Part shown: positions 18,786 to 27,953 of the stretch, one piece after another
How the letters are laid out: each line of letters opens with the position of its first letter
Numbering within the stretch: the first letter of the stretch is position 1
Assembly (NCBI RefSeq): GCF_000737575.1
Contig: NZ_CP006270.1
Span: forward strand, 2,359,163 to 2,423,162
Direction of reading: 5' to 3'
Origin: Synechococcus sp. KORDI-49
GTDB taxonomy: Bacteria > Cyanobacteriota > Cyanobacteriia > PCC-6307 > Cyanobiaceae
DNA: 64,000 nt
The notes under the pieces: generated by a model
Seen by the model: the letters and a program-made list of their open reading frames with translations, nothing else
Databases searched by the model: none
Told to the model about the DNA's origin: nothing
Program-made: the position numbers and the translations under genes

Positions 18786-21700
18786 CTATGAACCTCCCCC
18801 ATGCCCAGTCAGGAAATTAGGTCCAGCCTCCGCCATCAGGGCAATGGCCTCGAGTGAATCATCGAGGGCATCCAGCTGCTCCTGCTCGTTGATCAGCTCG
18901 GAGTTGGTGGTGCCGGCAGGAACGGGGGGTTCCCGCAAACCAGCGGTTGCGGCATCACCCGGGTAGGTCCCCAGCCCATCGCGAAGAATCCGCTGGGCAT
19001 CCTGCAGATCCAGCACGCTGTTGTTGTTGCGATCCAGTGATCCACTGGTGATGGCGTCTTTGATGAAGCCCTTGGCCGCATCTGTGGTGTTGCGTGAGCC
19101 GTTCGGGTTGATTAGTTGGTCATGGAGATTGCGGTTGTAAGAAACAGGTTGTGATTCGGTTTCGGCAGCAATTTCGATCGCCTGAGCAGCGGAGCTGATC
19201 AGCAGCCCATCGCTGAGCGGATGGAAGGATCCGTCTCCATCCACATCGGTGGGAAGTGAATCATTGGAGTGATCATTGTCGTGCTGGTCGTCTTCTTGCA
19301 GTTCGTCATCTGTGTCGTCCACGTCTTCGACTACCTCAGCGGTGTCGTCGTCCGCTTCTTGATGATCATCGTCGCCATGGGTATGATCTTCATACTCTTG
19401 TCGTTGGAAGGAATTAATCACGACTGGTTGGTCTATTGTGTTGCCGTCGAGATCAGTTGCCCGAAGACGAATGGAATATGTCATTTGATCGCCGTTTTCA
19501 GGAGTTTCCATAAGCAACAGCTGATTGCCTTGAACCTCAAAGAGACTGTTGTCTGTGTCTCCGTTGCCGGAGGTCAAGGCGTAGGTATGAGTGTTTGCCG
19601 CTTGAGTGTCTTCTTCTGTTGCGAAAACAGGGAACTCACCGTTGCCGTCCCCCCAAAGCGCTTGCAGGGAGTGCATGTCAGCATCAGTGAACCAGATCTC
19701 TGACTTGTCTTTGTCATTGGGATGATCATAGAGGCCCCTGTTGTAGGCCATGACTGTTTCGACATGGGTCGGGAAAAACATGTCGCCAGTGGCCTTGGAG
19801 CCGCCGTTGTTTTGCATCGGGTGATCGAGACCGAGGGCATGCCCGATTTCATGAAGCAGGGTGTGATAGTCAAATAAGCCATCCTCAAAGATGGTCATCG
19901 AGACATCCATGTAGGGAATGTCGACACCCGTTAAATTGCCATCTTCGTCTGTTGTATAGAACCAGGTGTATCCACCAAAGCTCCAGCCATCGGTGTCTTC
20001 TTCCTTGCGACCGTTGATCCGTAGTGTCAGCTCTTGATTTTGAGGTGTATCAACCAGAACGAATTCAATATCGAGAAGGTCGTTGAGCCTGTTGAAGACA
20101 TTTTGAATATCGTTCTGATTTTCCTCGGCAATTGGTATGGCTGTGATTGATTTTGTGCCACCCGGAAAGCTGTCGTGCCATCTTCCGCCCCACAATTCAG
20201 TGCTCTCTCCCTCAGTATCAATCCAGACGTTGATCTTGCTTTCGTTGGAGGTGTAGAAATTGAAGGCATCTATATTTTGTGTTGAAGGAAGCAGATAGAT
20301 CTCCCACCCACTTGGTGCATCTCCAAGATCAATGGTGAGGGGATCAGTGGAGCTATCACTGACGACGGTTTCCTTGAAGCCATGCCCATCGAGGTAGTTG
20401 GTGGTGACTTTGAACTGAGCGTTTTGATGCCAGGGCTGCAGCTGAAGGTCCTGGGTTGCAGCAATTGAATGCCACTGTTCACCACCGTCATAACTGGCTT
20501 CCCATGTGTATTGCTTGTCCCTGGTGCGAGGAGCTCGCCAACTCCCTGGCCGGCTTTTCTTTTCATAGTCGCTGTATCCATCTGGATCGTCACTCGAGAT
20601 ATCACTTTTGAGAGTCAGCCCCGTGGATAGGGTGCCAACCGACGTTCCCGCTTCATGATCTGAGTACACGTCGGGAGCAGCGATATCGTAAGGAAACTGC
20701 GGCTCTCGCGTCAGGATGATGCTTTGGACGGGATCAGGATCGATGCTGATATCTAGATCGCCTGTGTCGTAACCGGATTTGTTGCCTTCCTCGCCCCAGA
20801 TCATCTGCAGGGCCTCGATGTCGATGTCCTGGTAGAACGTTTGTGTATACCCTGATTCTTGTGGGTATCCGAAGGCCATCAAGCTGGATTCTGTTGTTGG
20901 CAGCTGGTTGTCACCAAAGCTGTCTCCATCAGTTGTATTGGTGATCGACTCGAGTCCGAGTCTTTGCCCTAGCAGATGCAAGAACGGAACGCTGTACTCC
21001 CAGGATTCAGATGCTGCTGCGTGGTCTGACTCGGCATACCACCAGTTGCTGTATAAAACGATGTCGTTTGACGTCCATTCAATACTGTCATTCACGTAAT
21101 GGTATCCCGAGCTGCTTCCTCCCCAGCCATTCTGTTGTGCGTGCTCGGCAAACAGGATCGAGAGATCGCTGTTATCTCTGTTGTCGACAATGGTGAAATC
21201 AAGCTCCAGCAGAGGATCCAGTGTTTCTAGAGTCTCCCGGATGTAGCTGACCCCTTTCTCTGTGATCGGTTGAGCCGTGAGACTGTCGTTATCGAAGGGG
21301 AACGTGGTTGTTTCCGCGGATTGATCAATGAAGATGTTTAAATTGCCGTAACGACTGCCAAAGGATTGCAGGTCTTTGATGAAGCTGTCTGTGCTCAGCA
21401 GGTGAGGGTCTGCCTGGAGTGCTGAGACAGAGTCATCCACCCCAATGGCGTCTGCAACATTGCTGGTGACACGTTCCGTGAAACCATGGCCGTCTTCATA
21501 AGTGAGTTGCAATCTGATCTGATAATTCTCATGCCATTTGCCAATGGGCAGTTCTGAGCTGTACCCGAGGGGAGTCCATGTCTGGCCGGCATCGAGACTG
21601 CCTTGCCAGTAATGGTTGGTGATCTCGTTCAGACCATCTGGATCGTCCTGCTCAACAATCACGCTGAGCGTGTCACCGATGGCTGGCGACTGAAGAATGG

Positions 21701-22424
21701 AGAATGAGAGATCTCCCGTGTCGTAGTTGTCGGAGTTGTCTTCCACACCCCAGATGGCCTGGAGGGCTTCGATGTCGATGGCTTGAAATTCAGTCTGGGT
21801 GTAGCCGCTCTCCGGGCGGCCCCACGCCATCAGACTTTCCTCGGTGGTGGGATTGTTCTCGTCTCCACCAAAGGAGTCTCCATCGTTCGCGTTGTTCACA
21901 TATTCCAGTCCAAGCGCTCCGCCGAGATTGTGCAGGAATGGAACGCTGTGCTCCCAGGTGTCTGATGCCGCGGCTTGGTCGCTGCTTGCATACCACCAGT
22001 CAGCGTCAAGCACGATGATGTTTTCTGTCCACTGGATGTCATCACCAATGGAGCTGTATCCGATGGTTCGATAAGCCCATGAGTTGGAGGGGCTGTTCGC
22101 GAAATGGATCTTCAGATCGCTATCGGCTTTGGTCTCTACAAGTTCAAAATCAAGATTCAGCTCTGTGTCAAGAGATTCAAGGGTGGATTTGATGAAATCC
22201 AGGCCCTGCTGATTGAAGGCCTTCGCCTCTAAATCATGGTCTTCGAAAGGAAAATTGTCTTCTTCGCCAAGCTCATCAATGAAGACTTTCATCACCCCAT
22301 AGCGGTTTCCGAACATCTTCAGGACTCCCTGCCAGGAGTCTGAAGAGAGCAGATGCTCGGTCGTGAGTGACATGACTTGAGCGTGAAGGATTAAAAGACT
22401 AGCGACTAGATGCGTGTTGGACAT
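18786..22424 (-). CDS. Triple-repeat metalloprotease-like secreted protein with calcium-binding C-terminus
   Basis: 1212-aa acidic protein; starting at the internal Met18 (22373) is equally possible because the first repeat begins there. Three metzincin-like domains (about residues 22-240, 340-560 and 715-930) are separated by Ig-like segments ending in DGHGF. Only the third has an intact zinc site, HEIGHALGLDH (858-868), with Met-turn VMAY. In the first two the site has become HNLGGALGLEY and HLLGQRLGLES. A cadherin-like stretch (940-1006), an Asp/Glu/His-rich linker (1010-1060) and EF-hand/dockerin-like motifs (1060-1155) follow. There is no clear classical signal peptide. AT-richer than its neighbours. 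The role is inferred as a secreted or surface protease. Confidence 0.8.
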   Translation of the reverse strand: MSNTHLVASLLILHAQVMSLTTEHLLSSDSWQGVLKMFGNRYGVMKVFIDELGEEDNFPFEDHDLEAKAFNQQGLDFIKSTLESLDTELNLDFELVETKADSDLKIHFANSPSNSWAYRTIGYSSIGDDIQWTENIIVLDADWWYASSDQAAASDTWEHSVPFLHNLGGALGLEYVNNANDGDSFGGDENNPTTEESLMAWGRPESGYTQTEFQAIDIEALQAIWGVEDNSDNYDTGDLSFSILQSPAIGDTLSVIVEQDDPDGLNEITNHYWQGSLDAGQTWTPLGYSSELPIGKWHENYQIRLQLTYEDGHGFTERVTSNVADAIGVDDSVSALQADPHLLSTDSFIKDLQSFGSRYGNLNIFIDQSAETTTFPFDNDSLTAQPITEKGVSYIRETLETLDPLLELDFTIVDNRDNSDLSILFAEHAQQNGWGGSSSGYHYVNDSIEWTSNDIVLYSNWWYAESDHAAASESWEYSVPFLHLLGQRLGLESITNTTDGDSFGDNQLPTTESSLMAFGYPQESGYTQTFYQDIDIEALQMIWGEEGNKSGYDTGDLDISIDPDPVQSIILTREPQFPYDIAAPDVYSDHEAGTSVGTLSTGLTLKSDISSDDPDGYSDYEKKSRPGSWRAPRTRDKQYTWEASYDGGEQWHSIAATQDLQLQPWHQNAQFKVTTNYLDGHGFKETVVSDSSTDPLTIDLGDAPSGWEIYLLPSTQNIDAFNFYTSNESKINVWIDTEGESTELWGGRWHDSFPGGTKSITAIPIAEENQNDIQNVFNRLNDLLDIEFVLVDTPQNQELTLRINGRKEEDTDGWSFGGYTWFYTTDEDGNLTGVDIPYMDVSMTIFEDGLFDYHTLLHEIGHALGLDHPMQNNGGSKATGDMFFPTHVETVMAYNRGLYDHPNDKDKSEIWFTDADMHSLQALWGDGNGEFPVFATEEDTQAANTHTYALTSGNGDTDNSLFEVQGNQLLLMETPENGDQMTYSIRLRATDLDGNTIDQPVVINSFQRQEYEDHTHGDDDHQEADDDTAEVVEDVDDTDDELQEDDQHDNDHSNDSLPTDVDGDGSFHPLSDGLLISSAAQAIEIAAETESQPVSYNRNLHDQLINPNGSRNTTDAAKGFIKDAITSGSLDRNNNSVLDLQDAQRILRDGLGTYPGDAATAGLREPPVPAGTTNSELINEQEQLDALDDSLEAIALMAEAGPNFLTGHGGGS
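19635..22361 (-). repeat. Three tandem metalloprotease-like domain repeats
   Basis: Diverged protein-level repeats of about 215-220 codons at roughly 22361-21705, 21407-20745 and 20282-19635. Shared elements include the opening IDxxxExTxFPF, a strand DFELVxxxxxSDLxIxFA, the metal-site helix, GDSFG plus PTTExSLMAxG in copies 1 and 2, and IDIEALQxIWG at the end. Copies 1 and 2 resemble each other more than copy 3, which suggests that a duplication followed loss of the active site. Confidence 0.8.
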
Positions 22425-22503
22425 CAGTCATGACAAGGCTACTCAGGTGCTTCTCTGTGTCAAGGAAACGTTGATTTCGACGCTTGTGTCAGTTTTTGTT
22501 TTG

Positions 22504-22521
22504 CAGATTTACAAAAATCTG
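22504..22521. repeat. Short inverted repeat in a 165-bp gap
   Basis: CAGATTT (22504-22510) and AAATCTG (22515-22521) form a 7-bp stem in the AT-rich gap upstream of the triple-repeat protease gene. It lacks a proper T-run on either strand, so a terminator role for the DUF1028 gene is uncertain. I see nothing else in the gap 22425-22589. Confidence 0.3.
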
Positions 22522-22589
22522 TTCTCTTTTTGGCACGATTTGTGCCGTTCACTCACCTCATGCGTGAGTCATTCGCTATGGCAGTGCGT

Positions 22590-23294
22590 TCAGCTGACGG
22601 AGCGAGGCCGCTCATAGGAACGCTGAACCGTGCGGTTCAAGGTGCGCAGTTCCGAGAGCTCGTCTCGCCATTGCTGCGCCCAGAGATCCTGACTGCGCTC
22701 ATAAATCGCCATCAATTCACCCACAGCCTGGTTGTTGTAGTCGACCCGCAGATCCAACAGCGGGAAGGCGGCATCACCGCTGATCTGCAGGGCTGCTGAT
22801 GTGGAGGACACAGCGCGTCGATCACCACCGGCCGCTTCTCCGGCCTGGAGGGCGTGCATCAGGCGACGACCGAGCTTCCAGGATGGATCACTGGTCTGAA
22901 AGGCCACGTCCATGGCGAGAAGGACGCTCTCACCCACCAGGAAATTTCCAGCCACGGAGCAGTCCTGCCCGTGGCGATGGCCGGCCCACTCTCCGCAGTC
23001 AGGCCCCGTCCAGCAGGCGGTTCGCCCCTGGTGATCGATCAGATGAAATTGCCGACGGTCGCGATGCTGGTCGTCGACCAGCAACGTCTCCAGCACGCGG
23101 TTGGCATCGGCACACTGCTCGAGTCGTTCCAGACCGCAGATCCCCAGATATGGATTGGTGTGGGCCTGAGTCGCCACAGCCCCCACCCCGGAGCGGATAT
23201 GGGGCACGGTGGAACCAACCGCCAGATGGCAGGTGGCCACGGCAACACCAAAGCGGCCGTTGCTGCCATCACGGGCAACGATCGAAAAGGTCAC
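22590..23294 (-). CDS. DUF1028 family protein
   Basis: 234-aa soluble protein of the DUF1028 (Ntn-hydrolase-like) family. It opens with VTFSIVARDGSNGRFGVAVA and continues with GVGAVATQAHTNPYLG, both characteristic. The GTG start at 23294 overlaps the upstream amidase stop (GTGA), so the two are coupled. Family function is not established, although its members often sit beside amidases and peptidases. A longer frame to 23351 exists but would run deep into the amidase gene. Confidence 0.85.
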   Translation of the reverse strand: MTFSIVARDGSNGRFGVAVATCHLAVGSTVPHIRSGVGAVATQAHTNPYLGICGLERLEQCADANRVLETLLVDDQHRDRRQFHLIDHQGRTACWTGPDCGEWAGHRHGQDCSVAGNFLVGESVLLAMDVAFQTSDPSWKLGRRLMHALQAGEAAGGDRRAVSSTSAALQISGDAAFPLLDLRVDYNNQAVGELMAIYERSQDLWAQQWRDELSELRTLNRTVQRSYERPRSVS

Positions 23295-24568
23295 AGCATC
23301 TGATCCAGCCGTAGAAGTGCTTTCAGCAGCACCGCTGCTCCTGAGCGGCACTGCTCCGCACTGGTGAATTCAGCCGCTGAATGGCTCAGGCCACCGCGAC
23401 TGGGCACAAAGATCATTCCCATCGGCCAGCGGCGACCGAGTTCCTGGGCGTCGTGACTGGCCCGACTGGGCAGGTGGCTGTAGCTGAAACCCAGCTCGGC
23501 AGCCGATGCCGCAACGGCCTCGATCACAAGAGCATCGGCCGGCGTTGGAGCCACCTCGAACTGAGGCTCGATGGCAATCGAGCACTGCCGCCGCTCGCCG
23601 ATCGTCTCGAGGTTCTGCATCAATCCATCCACCAGCTCCTCCAGCACCTGAGGGCTGAGATCGCGGAGGTCGACTGTCATCTCCACAGATCCAGGCACCA
23701 CGTTGGCGGCATTAGGCCAGACCTGTAGGCGCCCCACCGTGGCCACCGGGTCACCGGGATGGCGGATCGCCAGGGTTTCGATGGCCAGAACCACCTCAGC
23801 CGCGGTCACCAGAGCGTCCTGGCGGAGATCCATGGGGGTGGTGCCGGCATGGTTGGCTTGGCCGGTGATCCGGATGCTGAAGCGTCGCTGCCCCACCACA
23901 CCGTCGACCACGCCGATGGCATCACCACGGGACTCGAGCACTGAGCCCTGCTCCACATGCAGTTCCAGAAAGGCAGCGATCGACGCGTCGTCACGACGGG
24001 CAGAGGCCAGCGAAGGCCAGTGGCCGCCGATGCGTTCGAGATTGACGGCGATCGGCTCACCATTGCTGGTGGTGTAATCCGCCGGATCGAAGCTGGCCGT
24101 TCCCGCCATTCCCTTGCAGCCCACCATGGTGGACTCCTCATCGGCGAAGGCAATCACCTCCAGGGGGTGACGAAGCCGACGGCCGCTGGCTTTCAGGGTG
24201 CGCACCACGTCCAGCCCGGCCAGCACACCGAGGGCTCCATCGAAGTGGCCACCCGTCGGCACCGTGTCGATGTGTGATCCCGTCACCAGTGCGGGGAGGC
24301 CTGGTTCCACACCGTCCCAACGTCCGATGAGATTGCCGGCGGCGTCCACGCGAATGCTCAGACCCGCTTCCTCCATCCATCGGGCGACGCGTTGACGGCC
24401 CTCGCAATCAGCCTTGGTGAAGCCGCGCCGGCAGACGCTGCCGTCGTCCTGGGCACCCAGTAAGGCCAGTTGCTCGATGGACCACTGCAACCAATCAGCA
24501 TCGGAGCGGAGCGGATCAACGAACTCCGACTGCTCAGCGGACTGAAGACGCTCTGTTGCCGTGAGCAA
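23291..24568 (-). CDS. M20-family amidase (N-carbamoyl-amino-acid hydrolase / allantoate amidohydrolase type)
   Basis: Zinc-dependent amidase (425 aa) of the AllC/HyuC group, which splits carbamoyl or ureido compounds to ammonia, CO2 and an amino acid. Metal-site motifs are GSHIDTVPTGGHFDGALG, FADEEST, LHVEQG and GLSHSAAEFT. The substrate cannot be decided by eye. The listed start is a TTG at 24568 that falls in the T-run after a hairpin; another in-frame TTG at 24490 is possible. Coupled downstream to the DUF1028 gene. Confidence 0.88.
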   Translation of the reverse strand: MLTATERLQSAEQSEFVDPLRSDADWLQWSIEQLALLGAQDDGSVCRRGFTKADCEGRQRVARWMEEAGLSIRVDAAGNLIGRWDGVEPGLPALVTGSHIDTVPTGGHFDGALGVLAGLDVVRTLKASGRRLRHPLEVIAFADEESTMVGCKGMAGTASFDPADYTTSNGEPIAVNLERIGGHWPSLASARRDDASIAAFLELHVEQGSVLESRGDAIGVVDGVVGQRRFSIRITGQANHAGTTPMDLRQDALVTAAEVVLAIETLAIRHPGDPVATVGRLQVWPNAANVVPGSVEMTVDLRDLSPQVLEELVDGLMQNLETIGERRQCSIAIEPQFEVAPTPADALVIEAVAASAAELGFSYSHLPSRASHDAQELGRRWPMGMIFVPSRGGLSHSAAEFTSAEQCRSGAAVLLKALLRLDQML

Positions 24569-24574
24569 AAACCG

Positions 24575-24594
24575 GACCTCTGTTCAAAGAGGTC
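24575..24594 (-). terminator. Hairpin plus T-run between the amidotransferase and amidase genes
   Basis: GACCTCT and AGAGGTC form a 7-bp stem with a 6-nt loop. Read on the minus strand it is followed by CGG and then five T. This has the form of a weak intrinsic terminator or attenuator after the AsnB-type gene. The T-run overlaps the first possible start codon of the amidase gene. Confidence 0.45.
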
Positions 24595-24672
24595 GATCGT
24601 TGCTTGTTTCGGCCGATCCGCCCGTAGCGTCCGCGACGATTTAATCCTGATCGATGAATTGACAGGAGCCGC

Positions 24673-26697
24673 TCAGGCCGGAACGGGGGTCCGCCAGCCG
24701 AGGCGATCGGCTTCCTGACGGGCCAGCTCAGGCAGATCGCTGGCCACGAACATCCGATGCAGCATCTGCACGCCCAGCAGATGGTTGATCACAGCATCCA
24801 TCTGCACCCGCTCGGCATCTGTTGTGCTCGGGTCCTCATGACGATCAAACAGGGCGCGGACTCCCGTCTTGCTCAGCAGGCCCGCCGTCTCGATGGCGGC
24901 GTCGCTGAGGTAGTCATCGGCCAGCCGTTTCATCTGCTGCCATTTCTCCGGTTCGGTGTGCGCCGGCGGTGCCATGAAGGCAAATTTCTCGCGCTTGTAG
25001 AGCACCTCGGGCAGCAGACCGGCCATCGCTTCGCGCAGCACGTATTTCTCGGTCTTGCCCTTGATGCGCAACTCCGGTGGCACCTGCACCGCAGCTTCGG
25101 CGAGATGGTGATCTAGAAATGCCGGCCGCGCCTCCATCGAATGAGCCATGTCGACCCGATCCCCTCCCCAGGTGAGAATCTGGCCCTCCAGCATGGTTTT
25201 GATCCAGACGTACTGGGCCTTGTCCAGAGCGTGTCGTCCCTCGAGTTGTTCCGGGTCCAGTTGATCGGCGATCGCCTGACCCGGTGAGTAGCCATCGAGG
25301 GCTTGCCGATGTTCATCGGCCAGCAAATCCGGAACGAGGGGAGCGCAGGCCAGCCAGGGTTGCAGACAGCTGGGCGTGAAGCCCACCACGGCATCCAGTG
25401 CTGGATCATCGATCTGGTCGGCGGCCAGCATGGCGCCCTGCACGAGGGCATTGGAGTCCTGCAGCAGGCTTTCCCAGCTCGCCCGTTCGTCATCGGCCAG
25501 GTCGTCAAGACCATGCAGGAACATGTCCCGTCGGAACGCCGGATAGCCGCCGAACAACTCGTCCGAGCCTTCACCGGTCATCACCACCTTGTAATCGACG
25601 TTGTTGACGTGGCGACTCATCAAGAACTTCGCCACCGCAAGGGTGTTGTAGATCGTGCGCTCGGTGTGCCACAGCGTCTGTTCCATGTGTCCGTACAACT
25701 CCTGGCCGGACAGGCGCATCACGTCCTGCTGGGCACCGGTGGCCTGAGCCATCTGCTCGGCAATCGGCGATTCGTCGTAGCGGGCATCGTCGAATCCGAT
25801 GGTGAATGCCTTCACCGGGCTCTGACTCACCGCCGACGCCAGACCCAGGATCGAACAGCTGTCGATGCCACCCGAGAGGTAACAGCCCACTGGAACGTCC
25901 GCCACCATCCGAAGCTCGACCGCCTCCAACAGCGCCGAGCGCACCGAAGCGATGTGGTGGGCTTCGTCCAGGCTGCGATCCCGATCCGCCTGACGGGGGA
26001 AATTCACATCCCAGTAAGCCCATTCAGAGACCTCAAGTCGCCCCGCCGTCCTCTGCACCTTGAGCACATGCCCGGGTTTGACCTGATGAACACCGGCAAA
26101 CGCGGTGGTGCCGGGCACCATCGTCTGCATCAGCTGGTGGAAGAGGCCATCGGAGGTGAAGCGACGTTCCACCGCCGGGTGTGCGAACAGCACCTTCAAC
26201 TCAGAGCCGAACACGAGGCCATCCGGGGTCATCGCCCAGTACTGAGGCTTGACCCCGAAGCGATCGCGCACCAGATAAAGGCAGTCCTCCCGGCGATCAA
26301 ACAACGCGAAGGCGAATTCACCCCGCAGCATCGGCAGCGTCTGCTCCAACCCCTGCTGCTGATAGAGCCGCAGCAGGATCTCGGAATCACTCTTGCTGCT
26401 GAAACGAATCCCTTGAGCCGTGAGATCGGCACGGATGCGCTGGAAGTCATAGAACTCTCCGTTGTGCGCCATCAGCACCTGGTGGTCTTCGCTCAGGAAG
26501 GGCTGCCGGCCCCGTGACTCATTGAGATCGATGATCGACAAGCGGGCATGGCAGAAGCCGACTCCAAGCCCTTCGATGGATTCGATGCCGAAGCCATCAG
26601 GGCCGCGATGGGCCTGAATCGCCGCCATGTTGACCAGAAGCTGAGGGTCGACACGCCGTTCCTGGCTGACACTGAAGACCCCTCCGATACCGCACAT
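24673..26697 (-). CDS. AsnB-type glutamine-hydrolysing amidotransferase (asparagine synthase family)
   Basis: 674 aa with an N-terminal class II glutaminase domain (Cys2 nucleophile, RGPDG and AHNGEFYDF motifs). The C-terminal synthetase domain has the ATP PP-loop SGGIDS (275-280) and TGEGSDELFGGYPAF. It makes an amide from an acid, ATP and glutamine; aspartate is the default substrate. It is about 120 residues longer than E. coli AsnB and lies between a carbamoyltransferase (9 bp upstream, with a GAGG ribosome-binding site) and a carbamoylase-type amidase. A substrate other than aspartate is therefore possible. Confidence 0.88.
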   Translation of the reverse strand: MCGIGGVFSVSQERRVDPQLLVNMAAIQAHRGPDGFGIESIEGLGVGFCHARLSIIDLNESRGRQPFLSEDHQVLMAHNGEFYDFQRIRADLTAQGIRFSSKSDSEILLRLYQQQGLEQTLPMLRGEFAFALFDRREDCLYLVRDRFGVKPQYWAMTPDGLVFGSELKVLFAHPAVERRFTSDGLFHQLMQTMVPGTTAFAGVHQVKPGHVLKVQRTAGRLEVSEWAYWDVNFPRQADRDRSLDEAHHIASVRSALLEAVELRMVADVPVGCYLSGGIDSCSILGLASAVSQSPVKAFTIGFDDARYDESPIAEQMAQATGAQQDVMRLSGQELYGHMEQTLWHTERTIYNTLAVAKFLMSRHVNNVDYKVVMTGEGSDELFGGYPAFRRDMFLHGLDDLADDERASWESLLQDSNALVQGAMLAADQIDDPALDAVVGFTPSCLQPWLACAPLVPDLLADEHRQALDGYSPGQAIADQLDPEQLEGRHALDKAQYVWIKTMLEGQILTWGGDRVDMAHSMEARPAFLDHHLAEAAVQVPPELRIKGKTEKYVLREAMAGLLPEVLYKREKFAFMAPPAHTEPEKWQQMKRLADDYLSDAAIETAGLLSKTGVRALFDRHEDPSTTDAERVQMDAVINHLLGVQMLHRMFVASDLPELARQEADRLGWRTPVPA

Positions 26698-26706
26698 CAG
26701 CCCGCC

Positions 26707-27822
26707 TCAGATCACGTCCATGACGCGTTCAGCCCGGTTCACCATGCAGGTGAGCAGGGCCATGCGCAGAAACACCGCGCCCCGGGCCTGGCTGAAATAC
26801 CAGTTGTGGGGTGTTTCATCCAGACAGGTGCTCAATTCCGGGCCGCGGGCCAGGGGATGCAACACGATCGCCTCCGGCTTGAACGGCATGTCGCGGGTGA
26901 GCCGGAATTCATTGCCATGCACCTCATAGGTGTCGCCGACCCAGGCGATGGCATTGATGTAAACCACATCGAGATCGGGAATCTCGCCCTGCAGATCGGT
27001 GCTGCAGCGCACGCGCAAACCGGCGCTTTCCAGCTCCTCCAGCTGCCCTGCATCGAAGACGTTGCCTCCGGCTTCCATGCCGGAGGCATGGATCACGACC
27101 ACCTCCTCAACCGCTTTGGGGAATTTGGCCAGGATCCGCAACAGCGAGCGCACCGTGCGCATCCGCGATGGGAGCCCAACGATGCCGATGCGGATTCGAT
27201 CGGCTTCGGGAACCTCCGGCATCGCCAGGGTTGGACGCCACTTGAACATGGTGTACAGGTCCGCCATGGCCTGGGTTGGATGCTCATCGATGCCGTTGCC
27301 AGCGTTGATGATCGGGATCCGCAGCGTTGAGGTCATGGCAAACACGGCGTCGGGGTTGCTGTCGCGCAGCACCACGCAGTCGCCGTAGTTGTTGAACATA
27401 TGGGCCACATCCTCGAGCGACTCACCCTTGGCAATGCCGGTGGTGCTGCGATCGGTGATGTTGATCGAATCGCCACCGAGCCGGTGCCAGGCGCTGTCGA
27501 AGGACAGACGGGTGCGGGTGCTCGGTTCGTAGAAGGCGTTGATCAGAATCTTGCCGGTGAGCGGCGTGTTGTGACGGCAATAGCGATCGGGATTGCTCTC
27601 GAACTTGGCGGCCAGGCGAAACAGCTGCAGCAGCGTCTCCGATCGAAAGGCCTGGATCGAGACCACGTGCTGGTCCACCAGATCCAGCAACGGCACACCG
27701 TCCTCGGCGATGGCTGAAAGCAGCTCCTCCGGGTGGTTATGCCCGAACACATCAGGACCCATCGGCTGAAACCGAATCGGGGCCACGATGTCCTCAGCGA
27801 CGGCAGTTTTGGCCTTTGCCAT
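26707..27822 (-). CDS. Aspartate/ornithine carbamoyltransferase family protein
   Basis: 371-aa carbamoyltransferase. The carbamoyl-phosphate site is complete: STRTR (101-105), AKGES (131-135) and HPTQ (181-184). The second-substrate loop reads HPLARGPEL where typical aspartate carbamoyltransferases have HPLPR. It is some 50-60 residues longer than standard PyrB, with an N-terminal extension. It heads a co-directional run with AsnB-like, amidase and DUF1028 genes. That setting suggests a carbamoyl-transfer role other than, or in addition to, pyrimidine synthesis. If no other pyrB exists in the genome it would be PyrB. Confidence 0.8.
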   Translation of the reverse strand: MAKAKTAVAEDIVAPIRFQPMGPDVFGHNHPEELLSAIAEDGVPLLDLVDQHVVSIQAFRSETLLQLFRLAAKFESNPDRYCRHNTPLTGKILINAFYEPSTRTRLSFDSAWHRLGGDSINITDRSTTGIAKGESLEDVAHMFNNYGDCVVLRDSNPDAVFAMTSTLRIPIINAGNGIDEHPTQAMADLYTMFKWRPTLAMPEVPEADRIRIGIVGLPSRMRTVRSLLRILAKFPKAVEEVVVIHASGMEAGGNVFDAGQLEELESAGLRVRCSTDLQGEIPDLDVVYINAIAWVGDTYEVHGNEFRLTRDMPFKPEAIVLHPLARGPELSTCLDETPHNWYFSQARGAVFLRMALLTCMVNRAERVMDVI

Positions 27823-27953
27823 AACGGGATCGCATCAACACTCGGTTGAACAACAGAGTGCGTCTGCCGGGAATCACATCTTTCATCGGTAACAACGCCG
27901 ACACCCCTACGTCCAGGCACAGGCAGCTTCTTAATTAAATACACCGACAAACC

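Noticed and set aside
25303-26517. 404-codon plus-strand ORF
   Set aside because: Antisense shadow of the AsnB-type gene, whose glutaminase and PP-loop motifs are certain.
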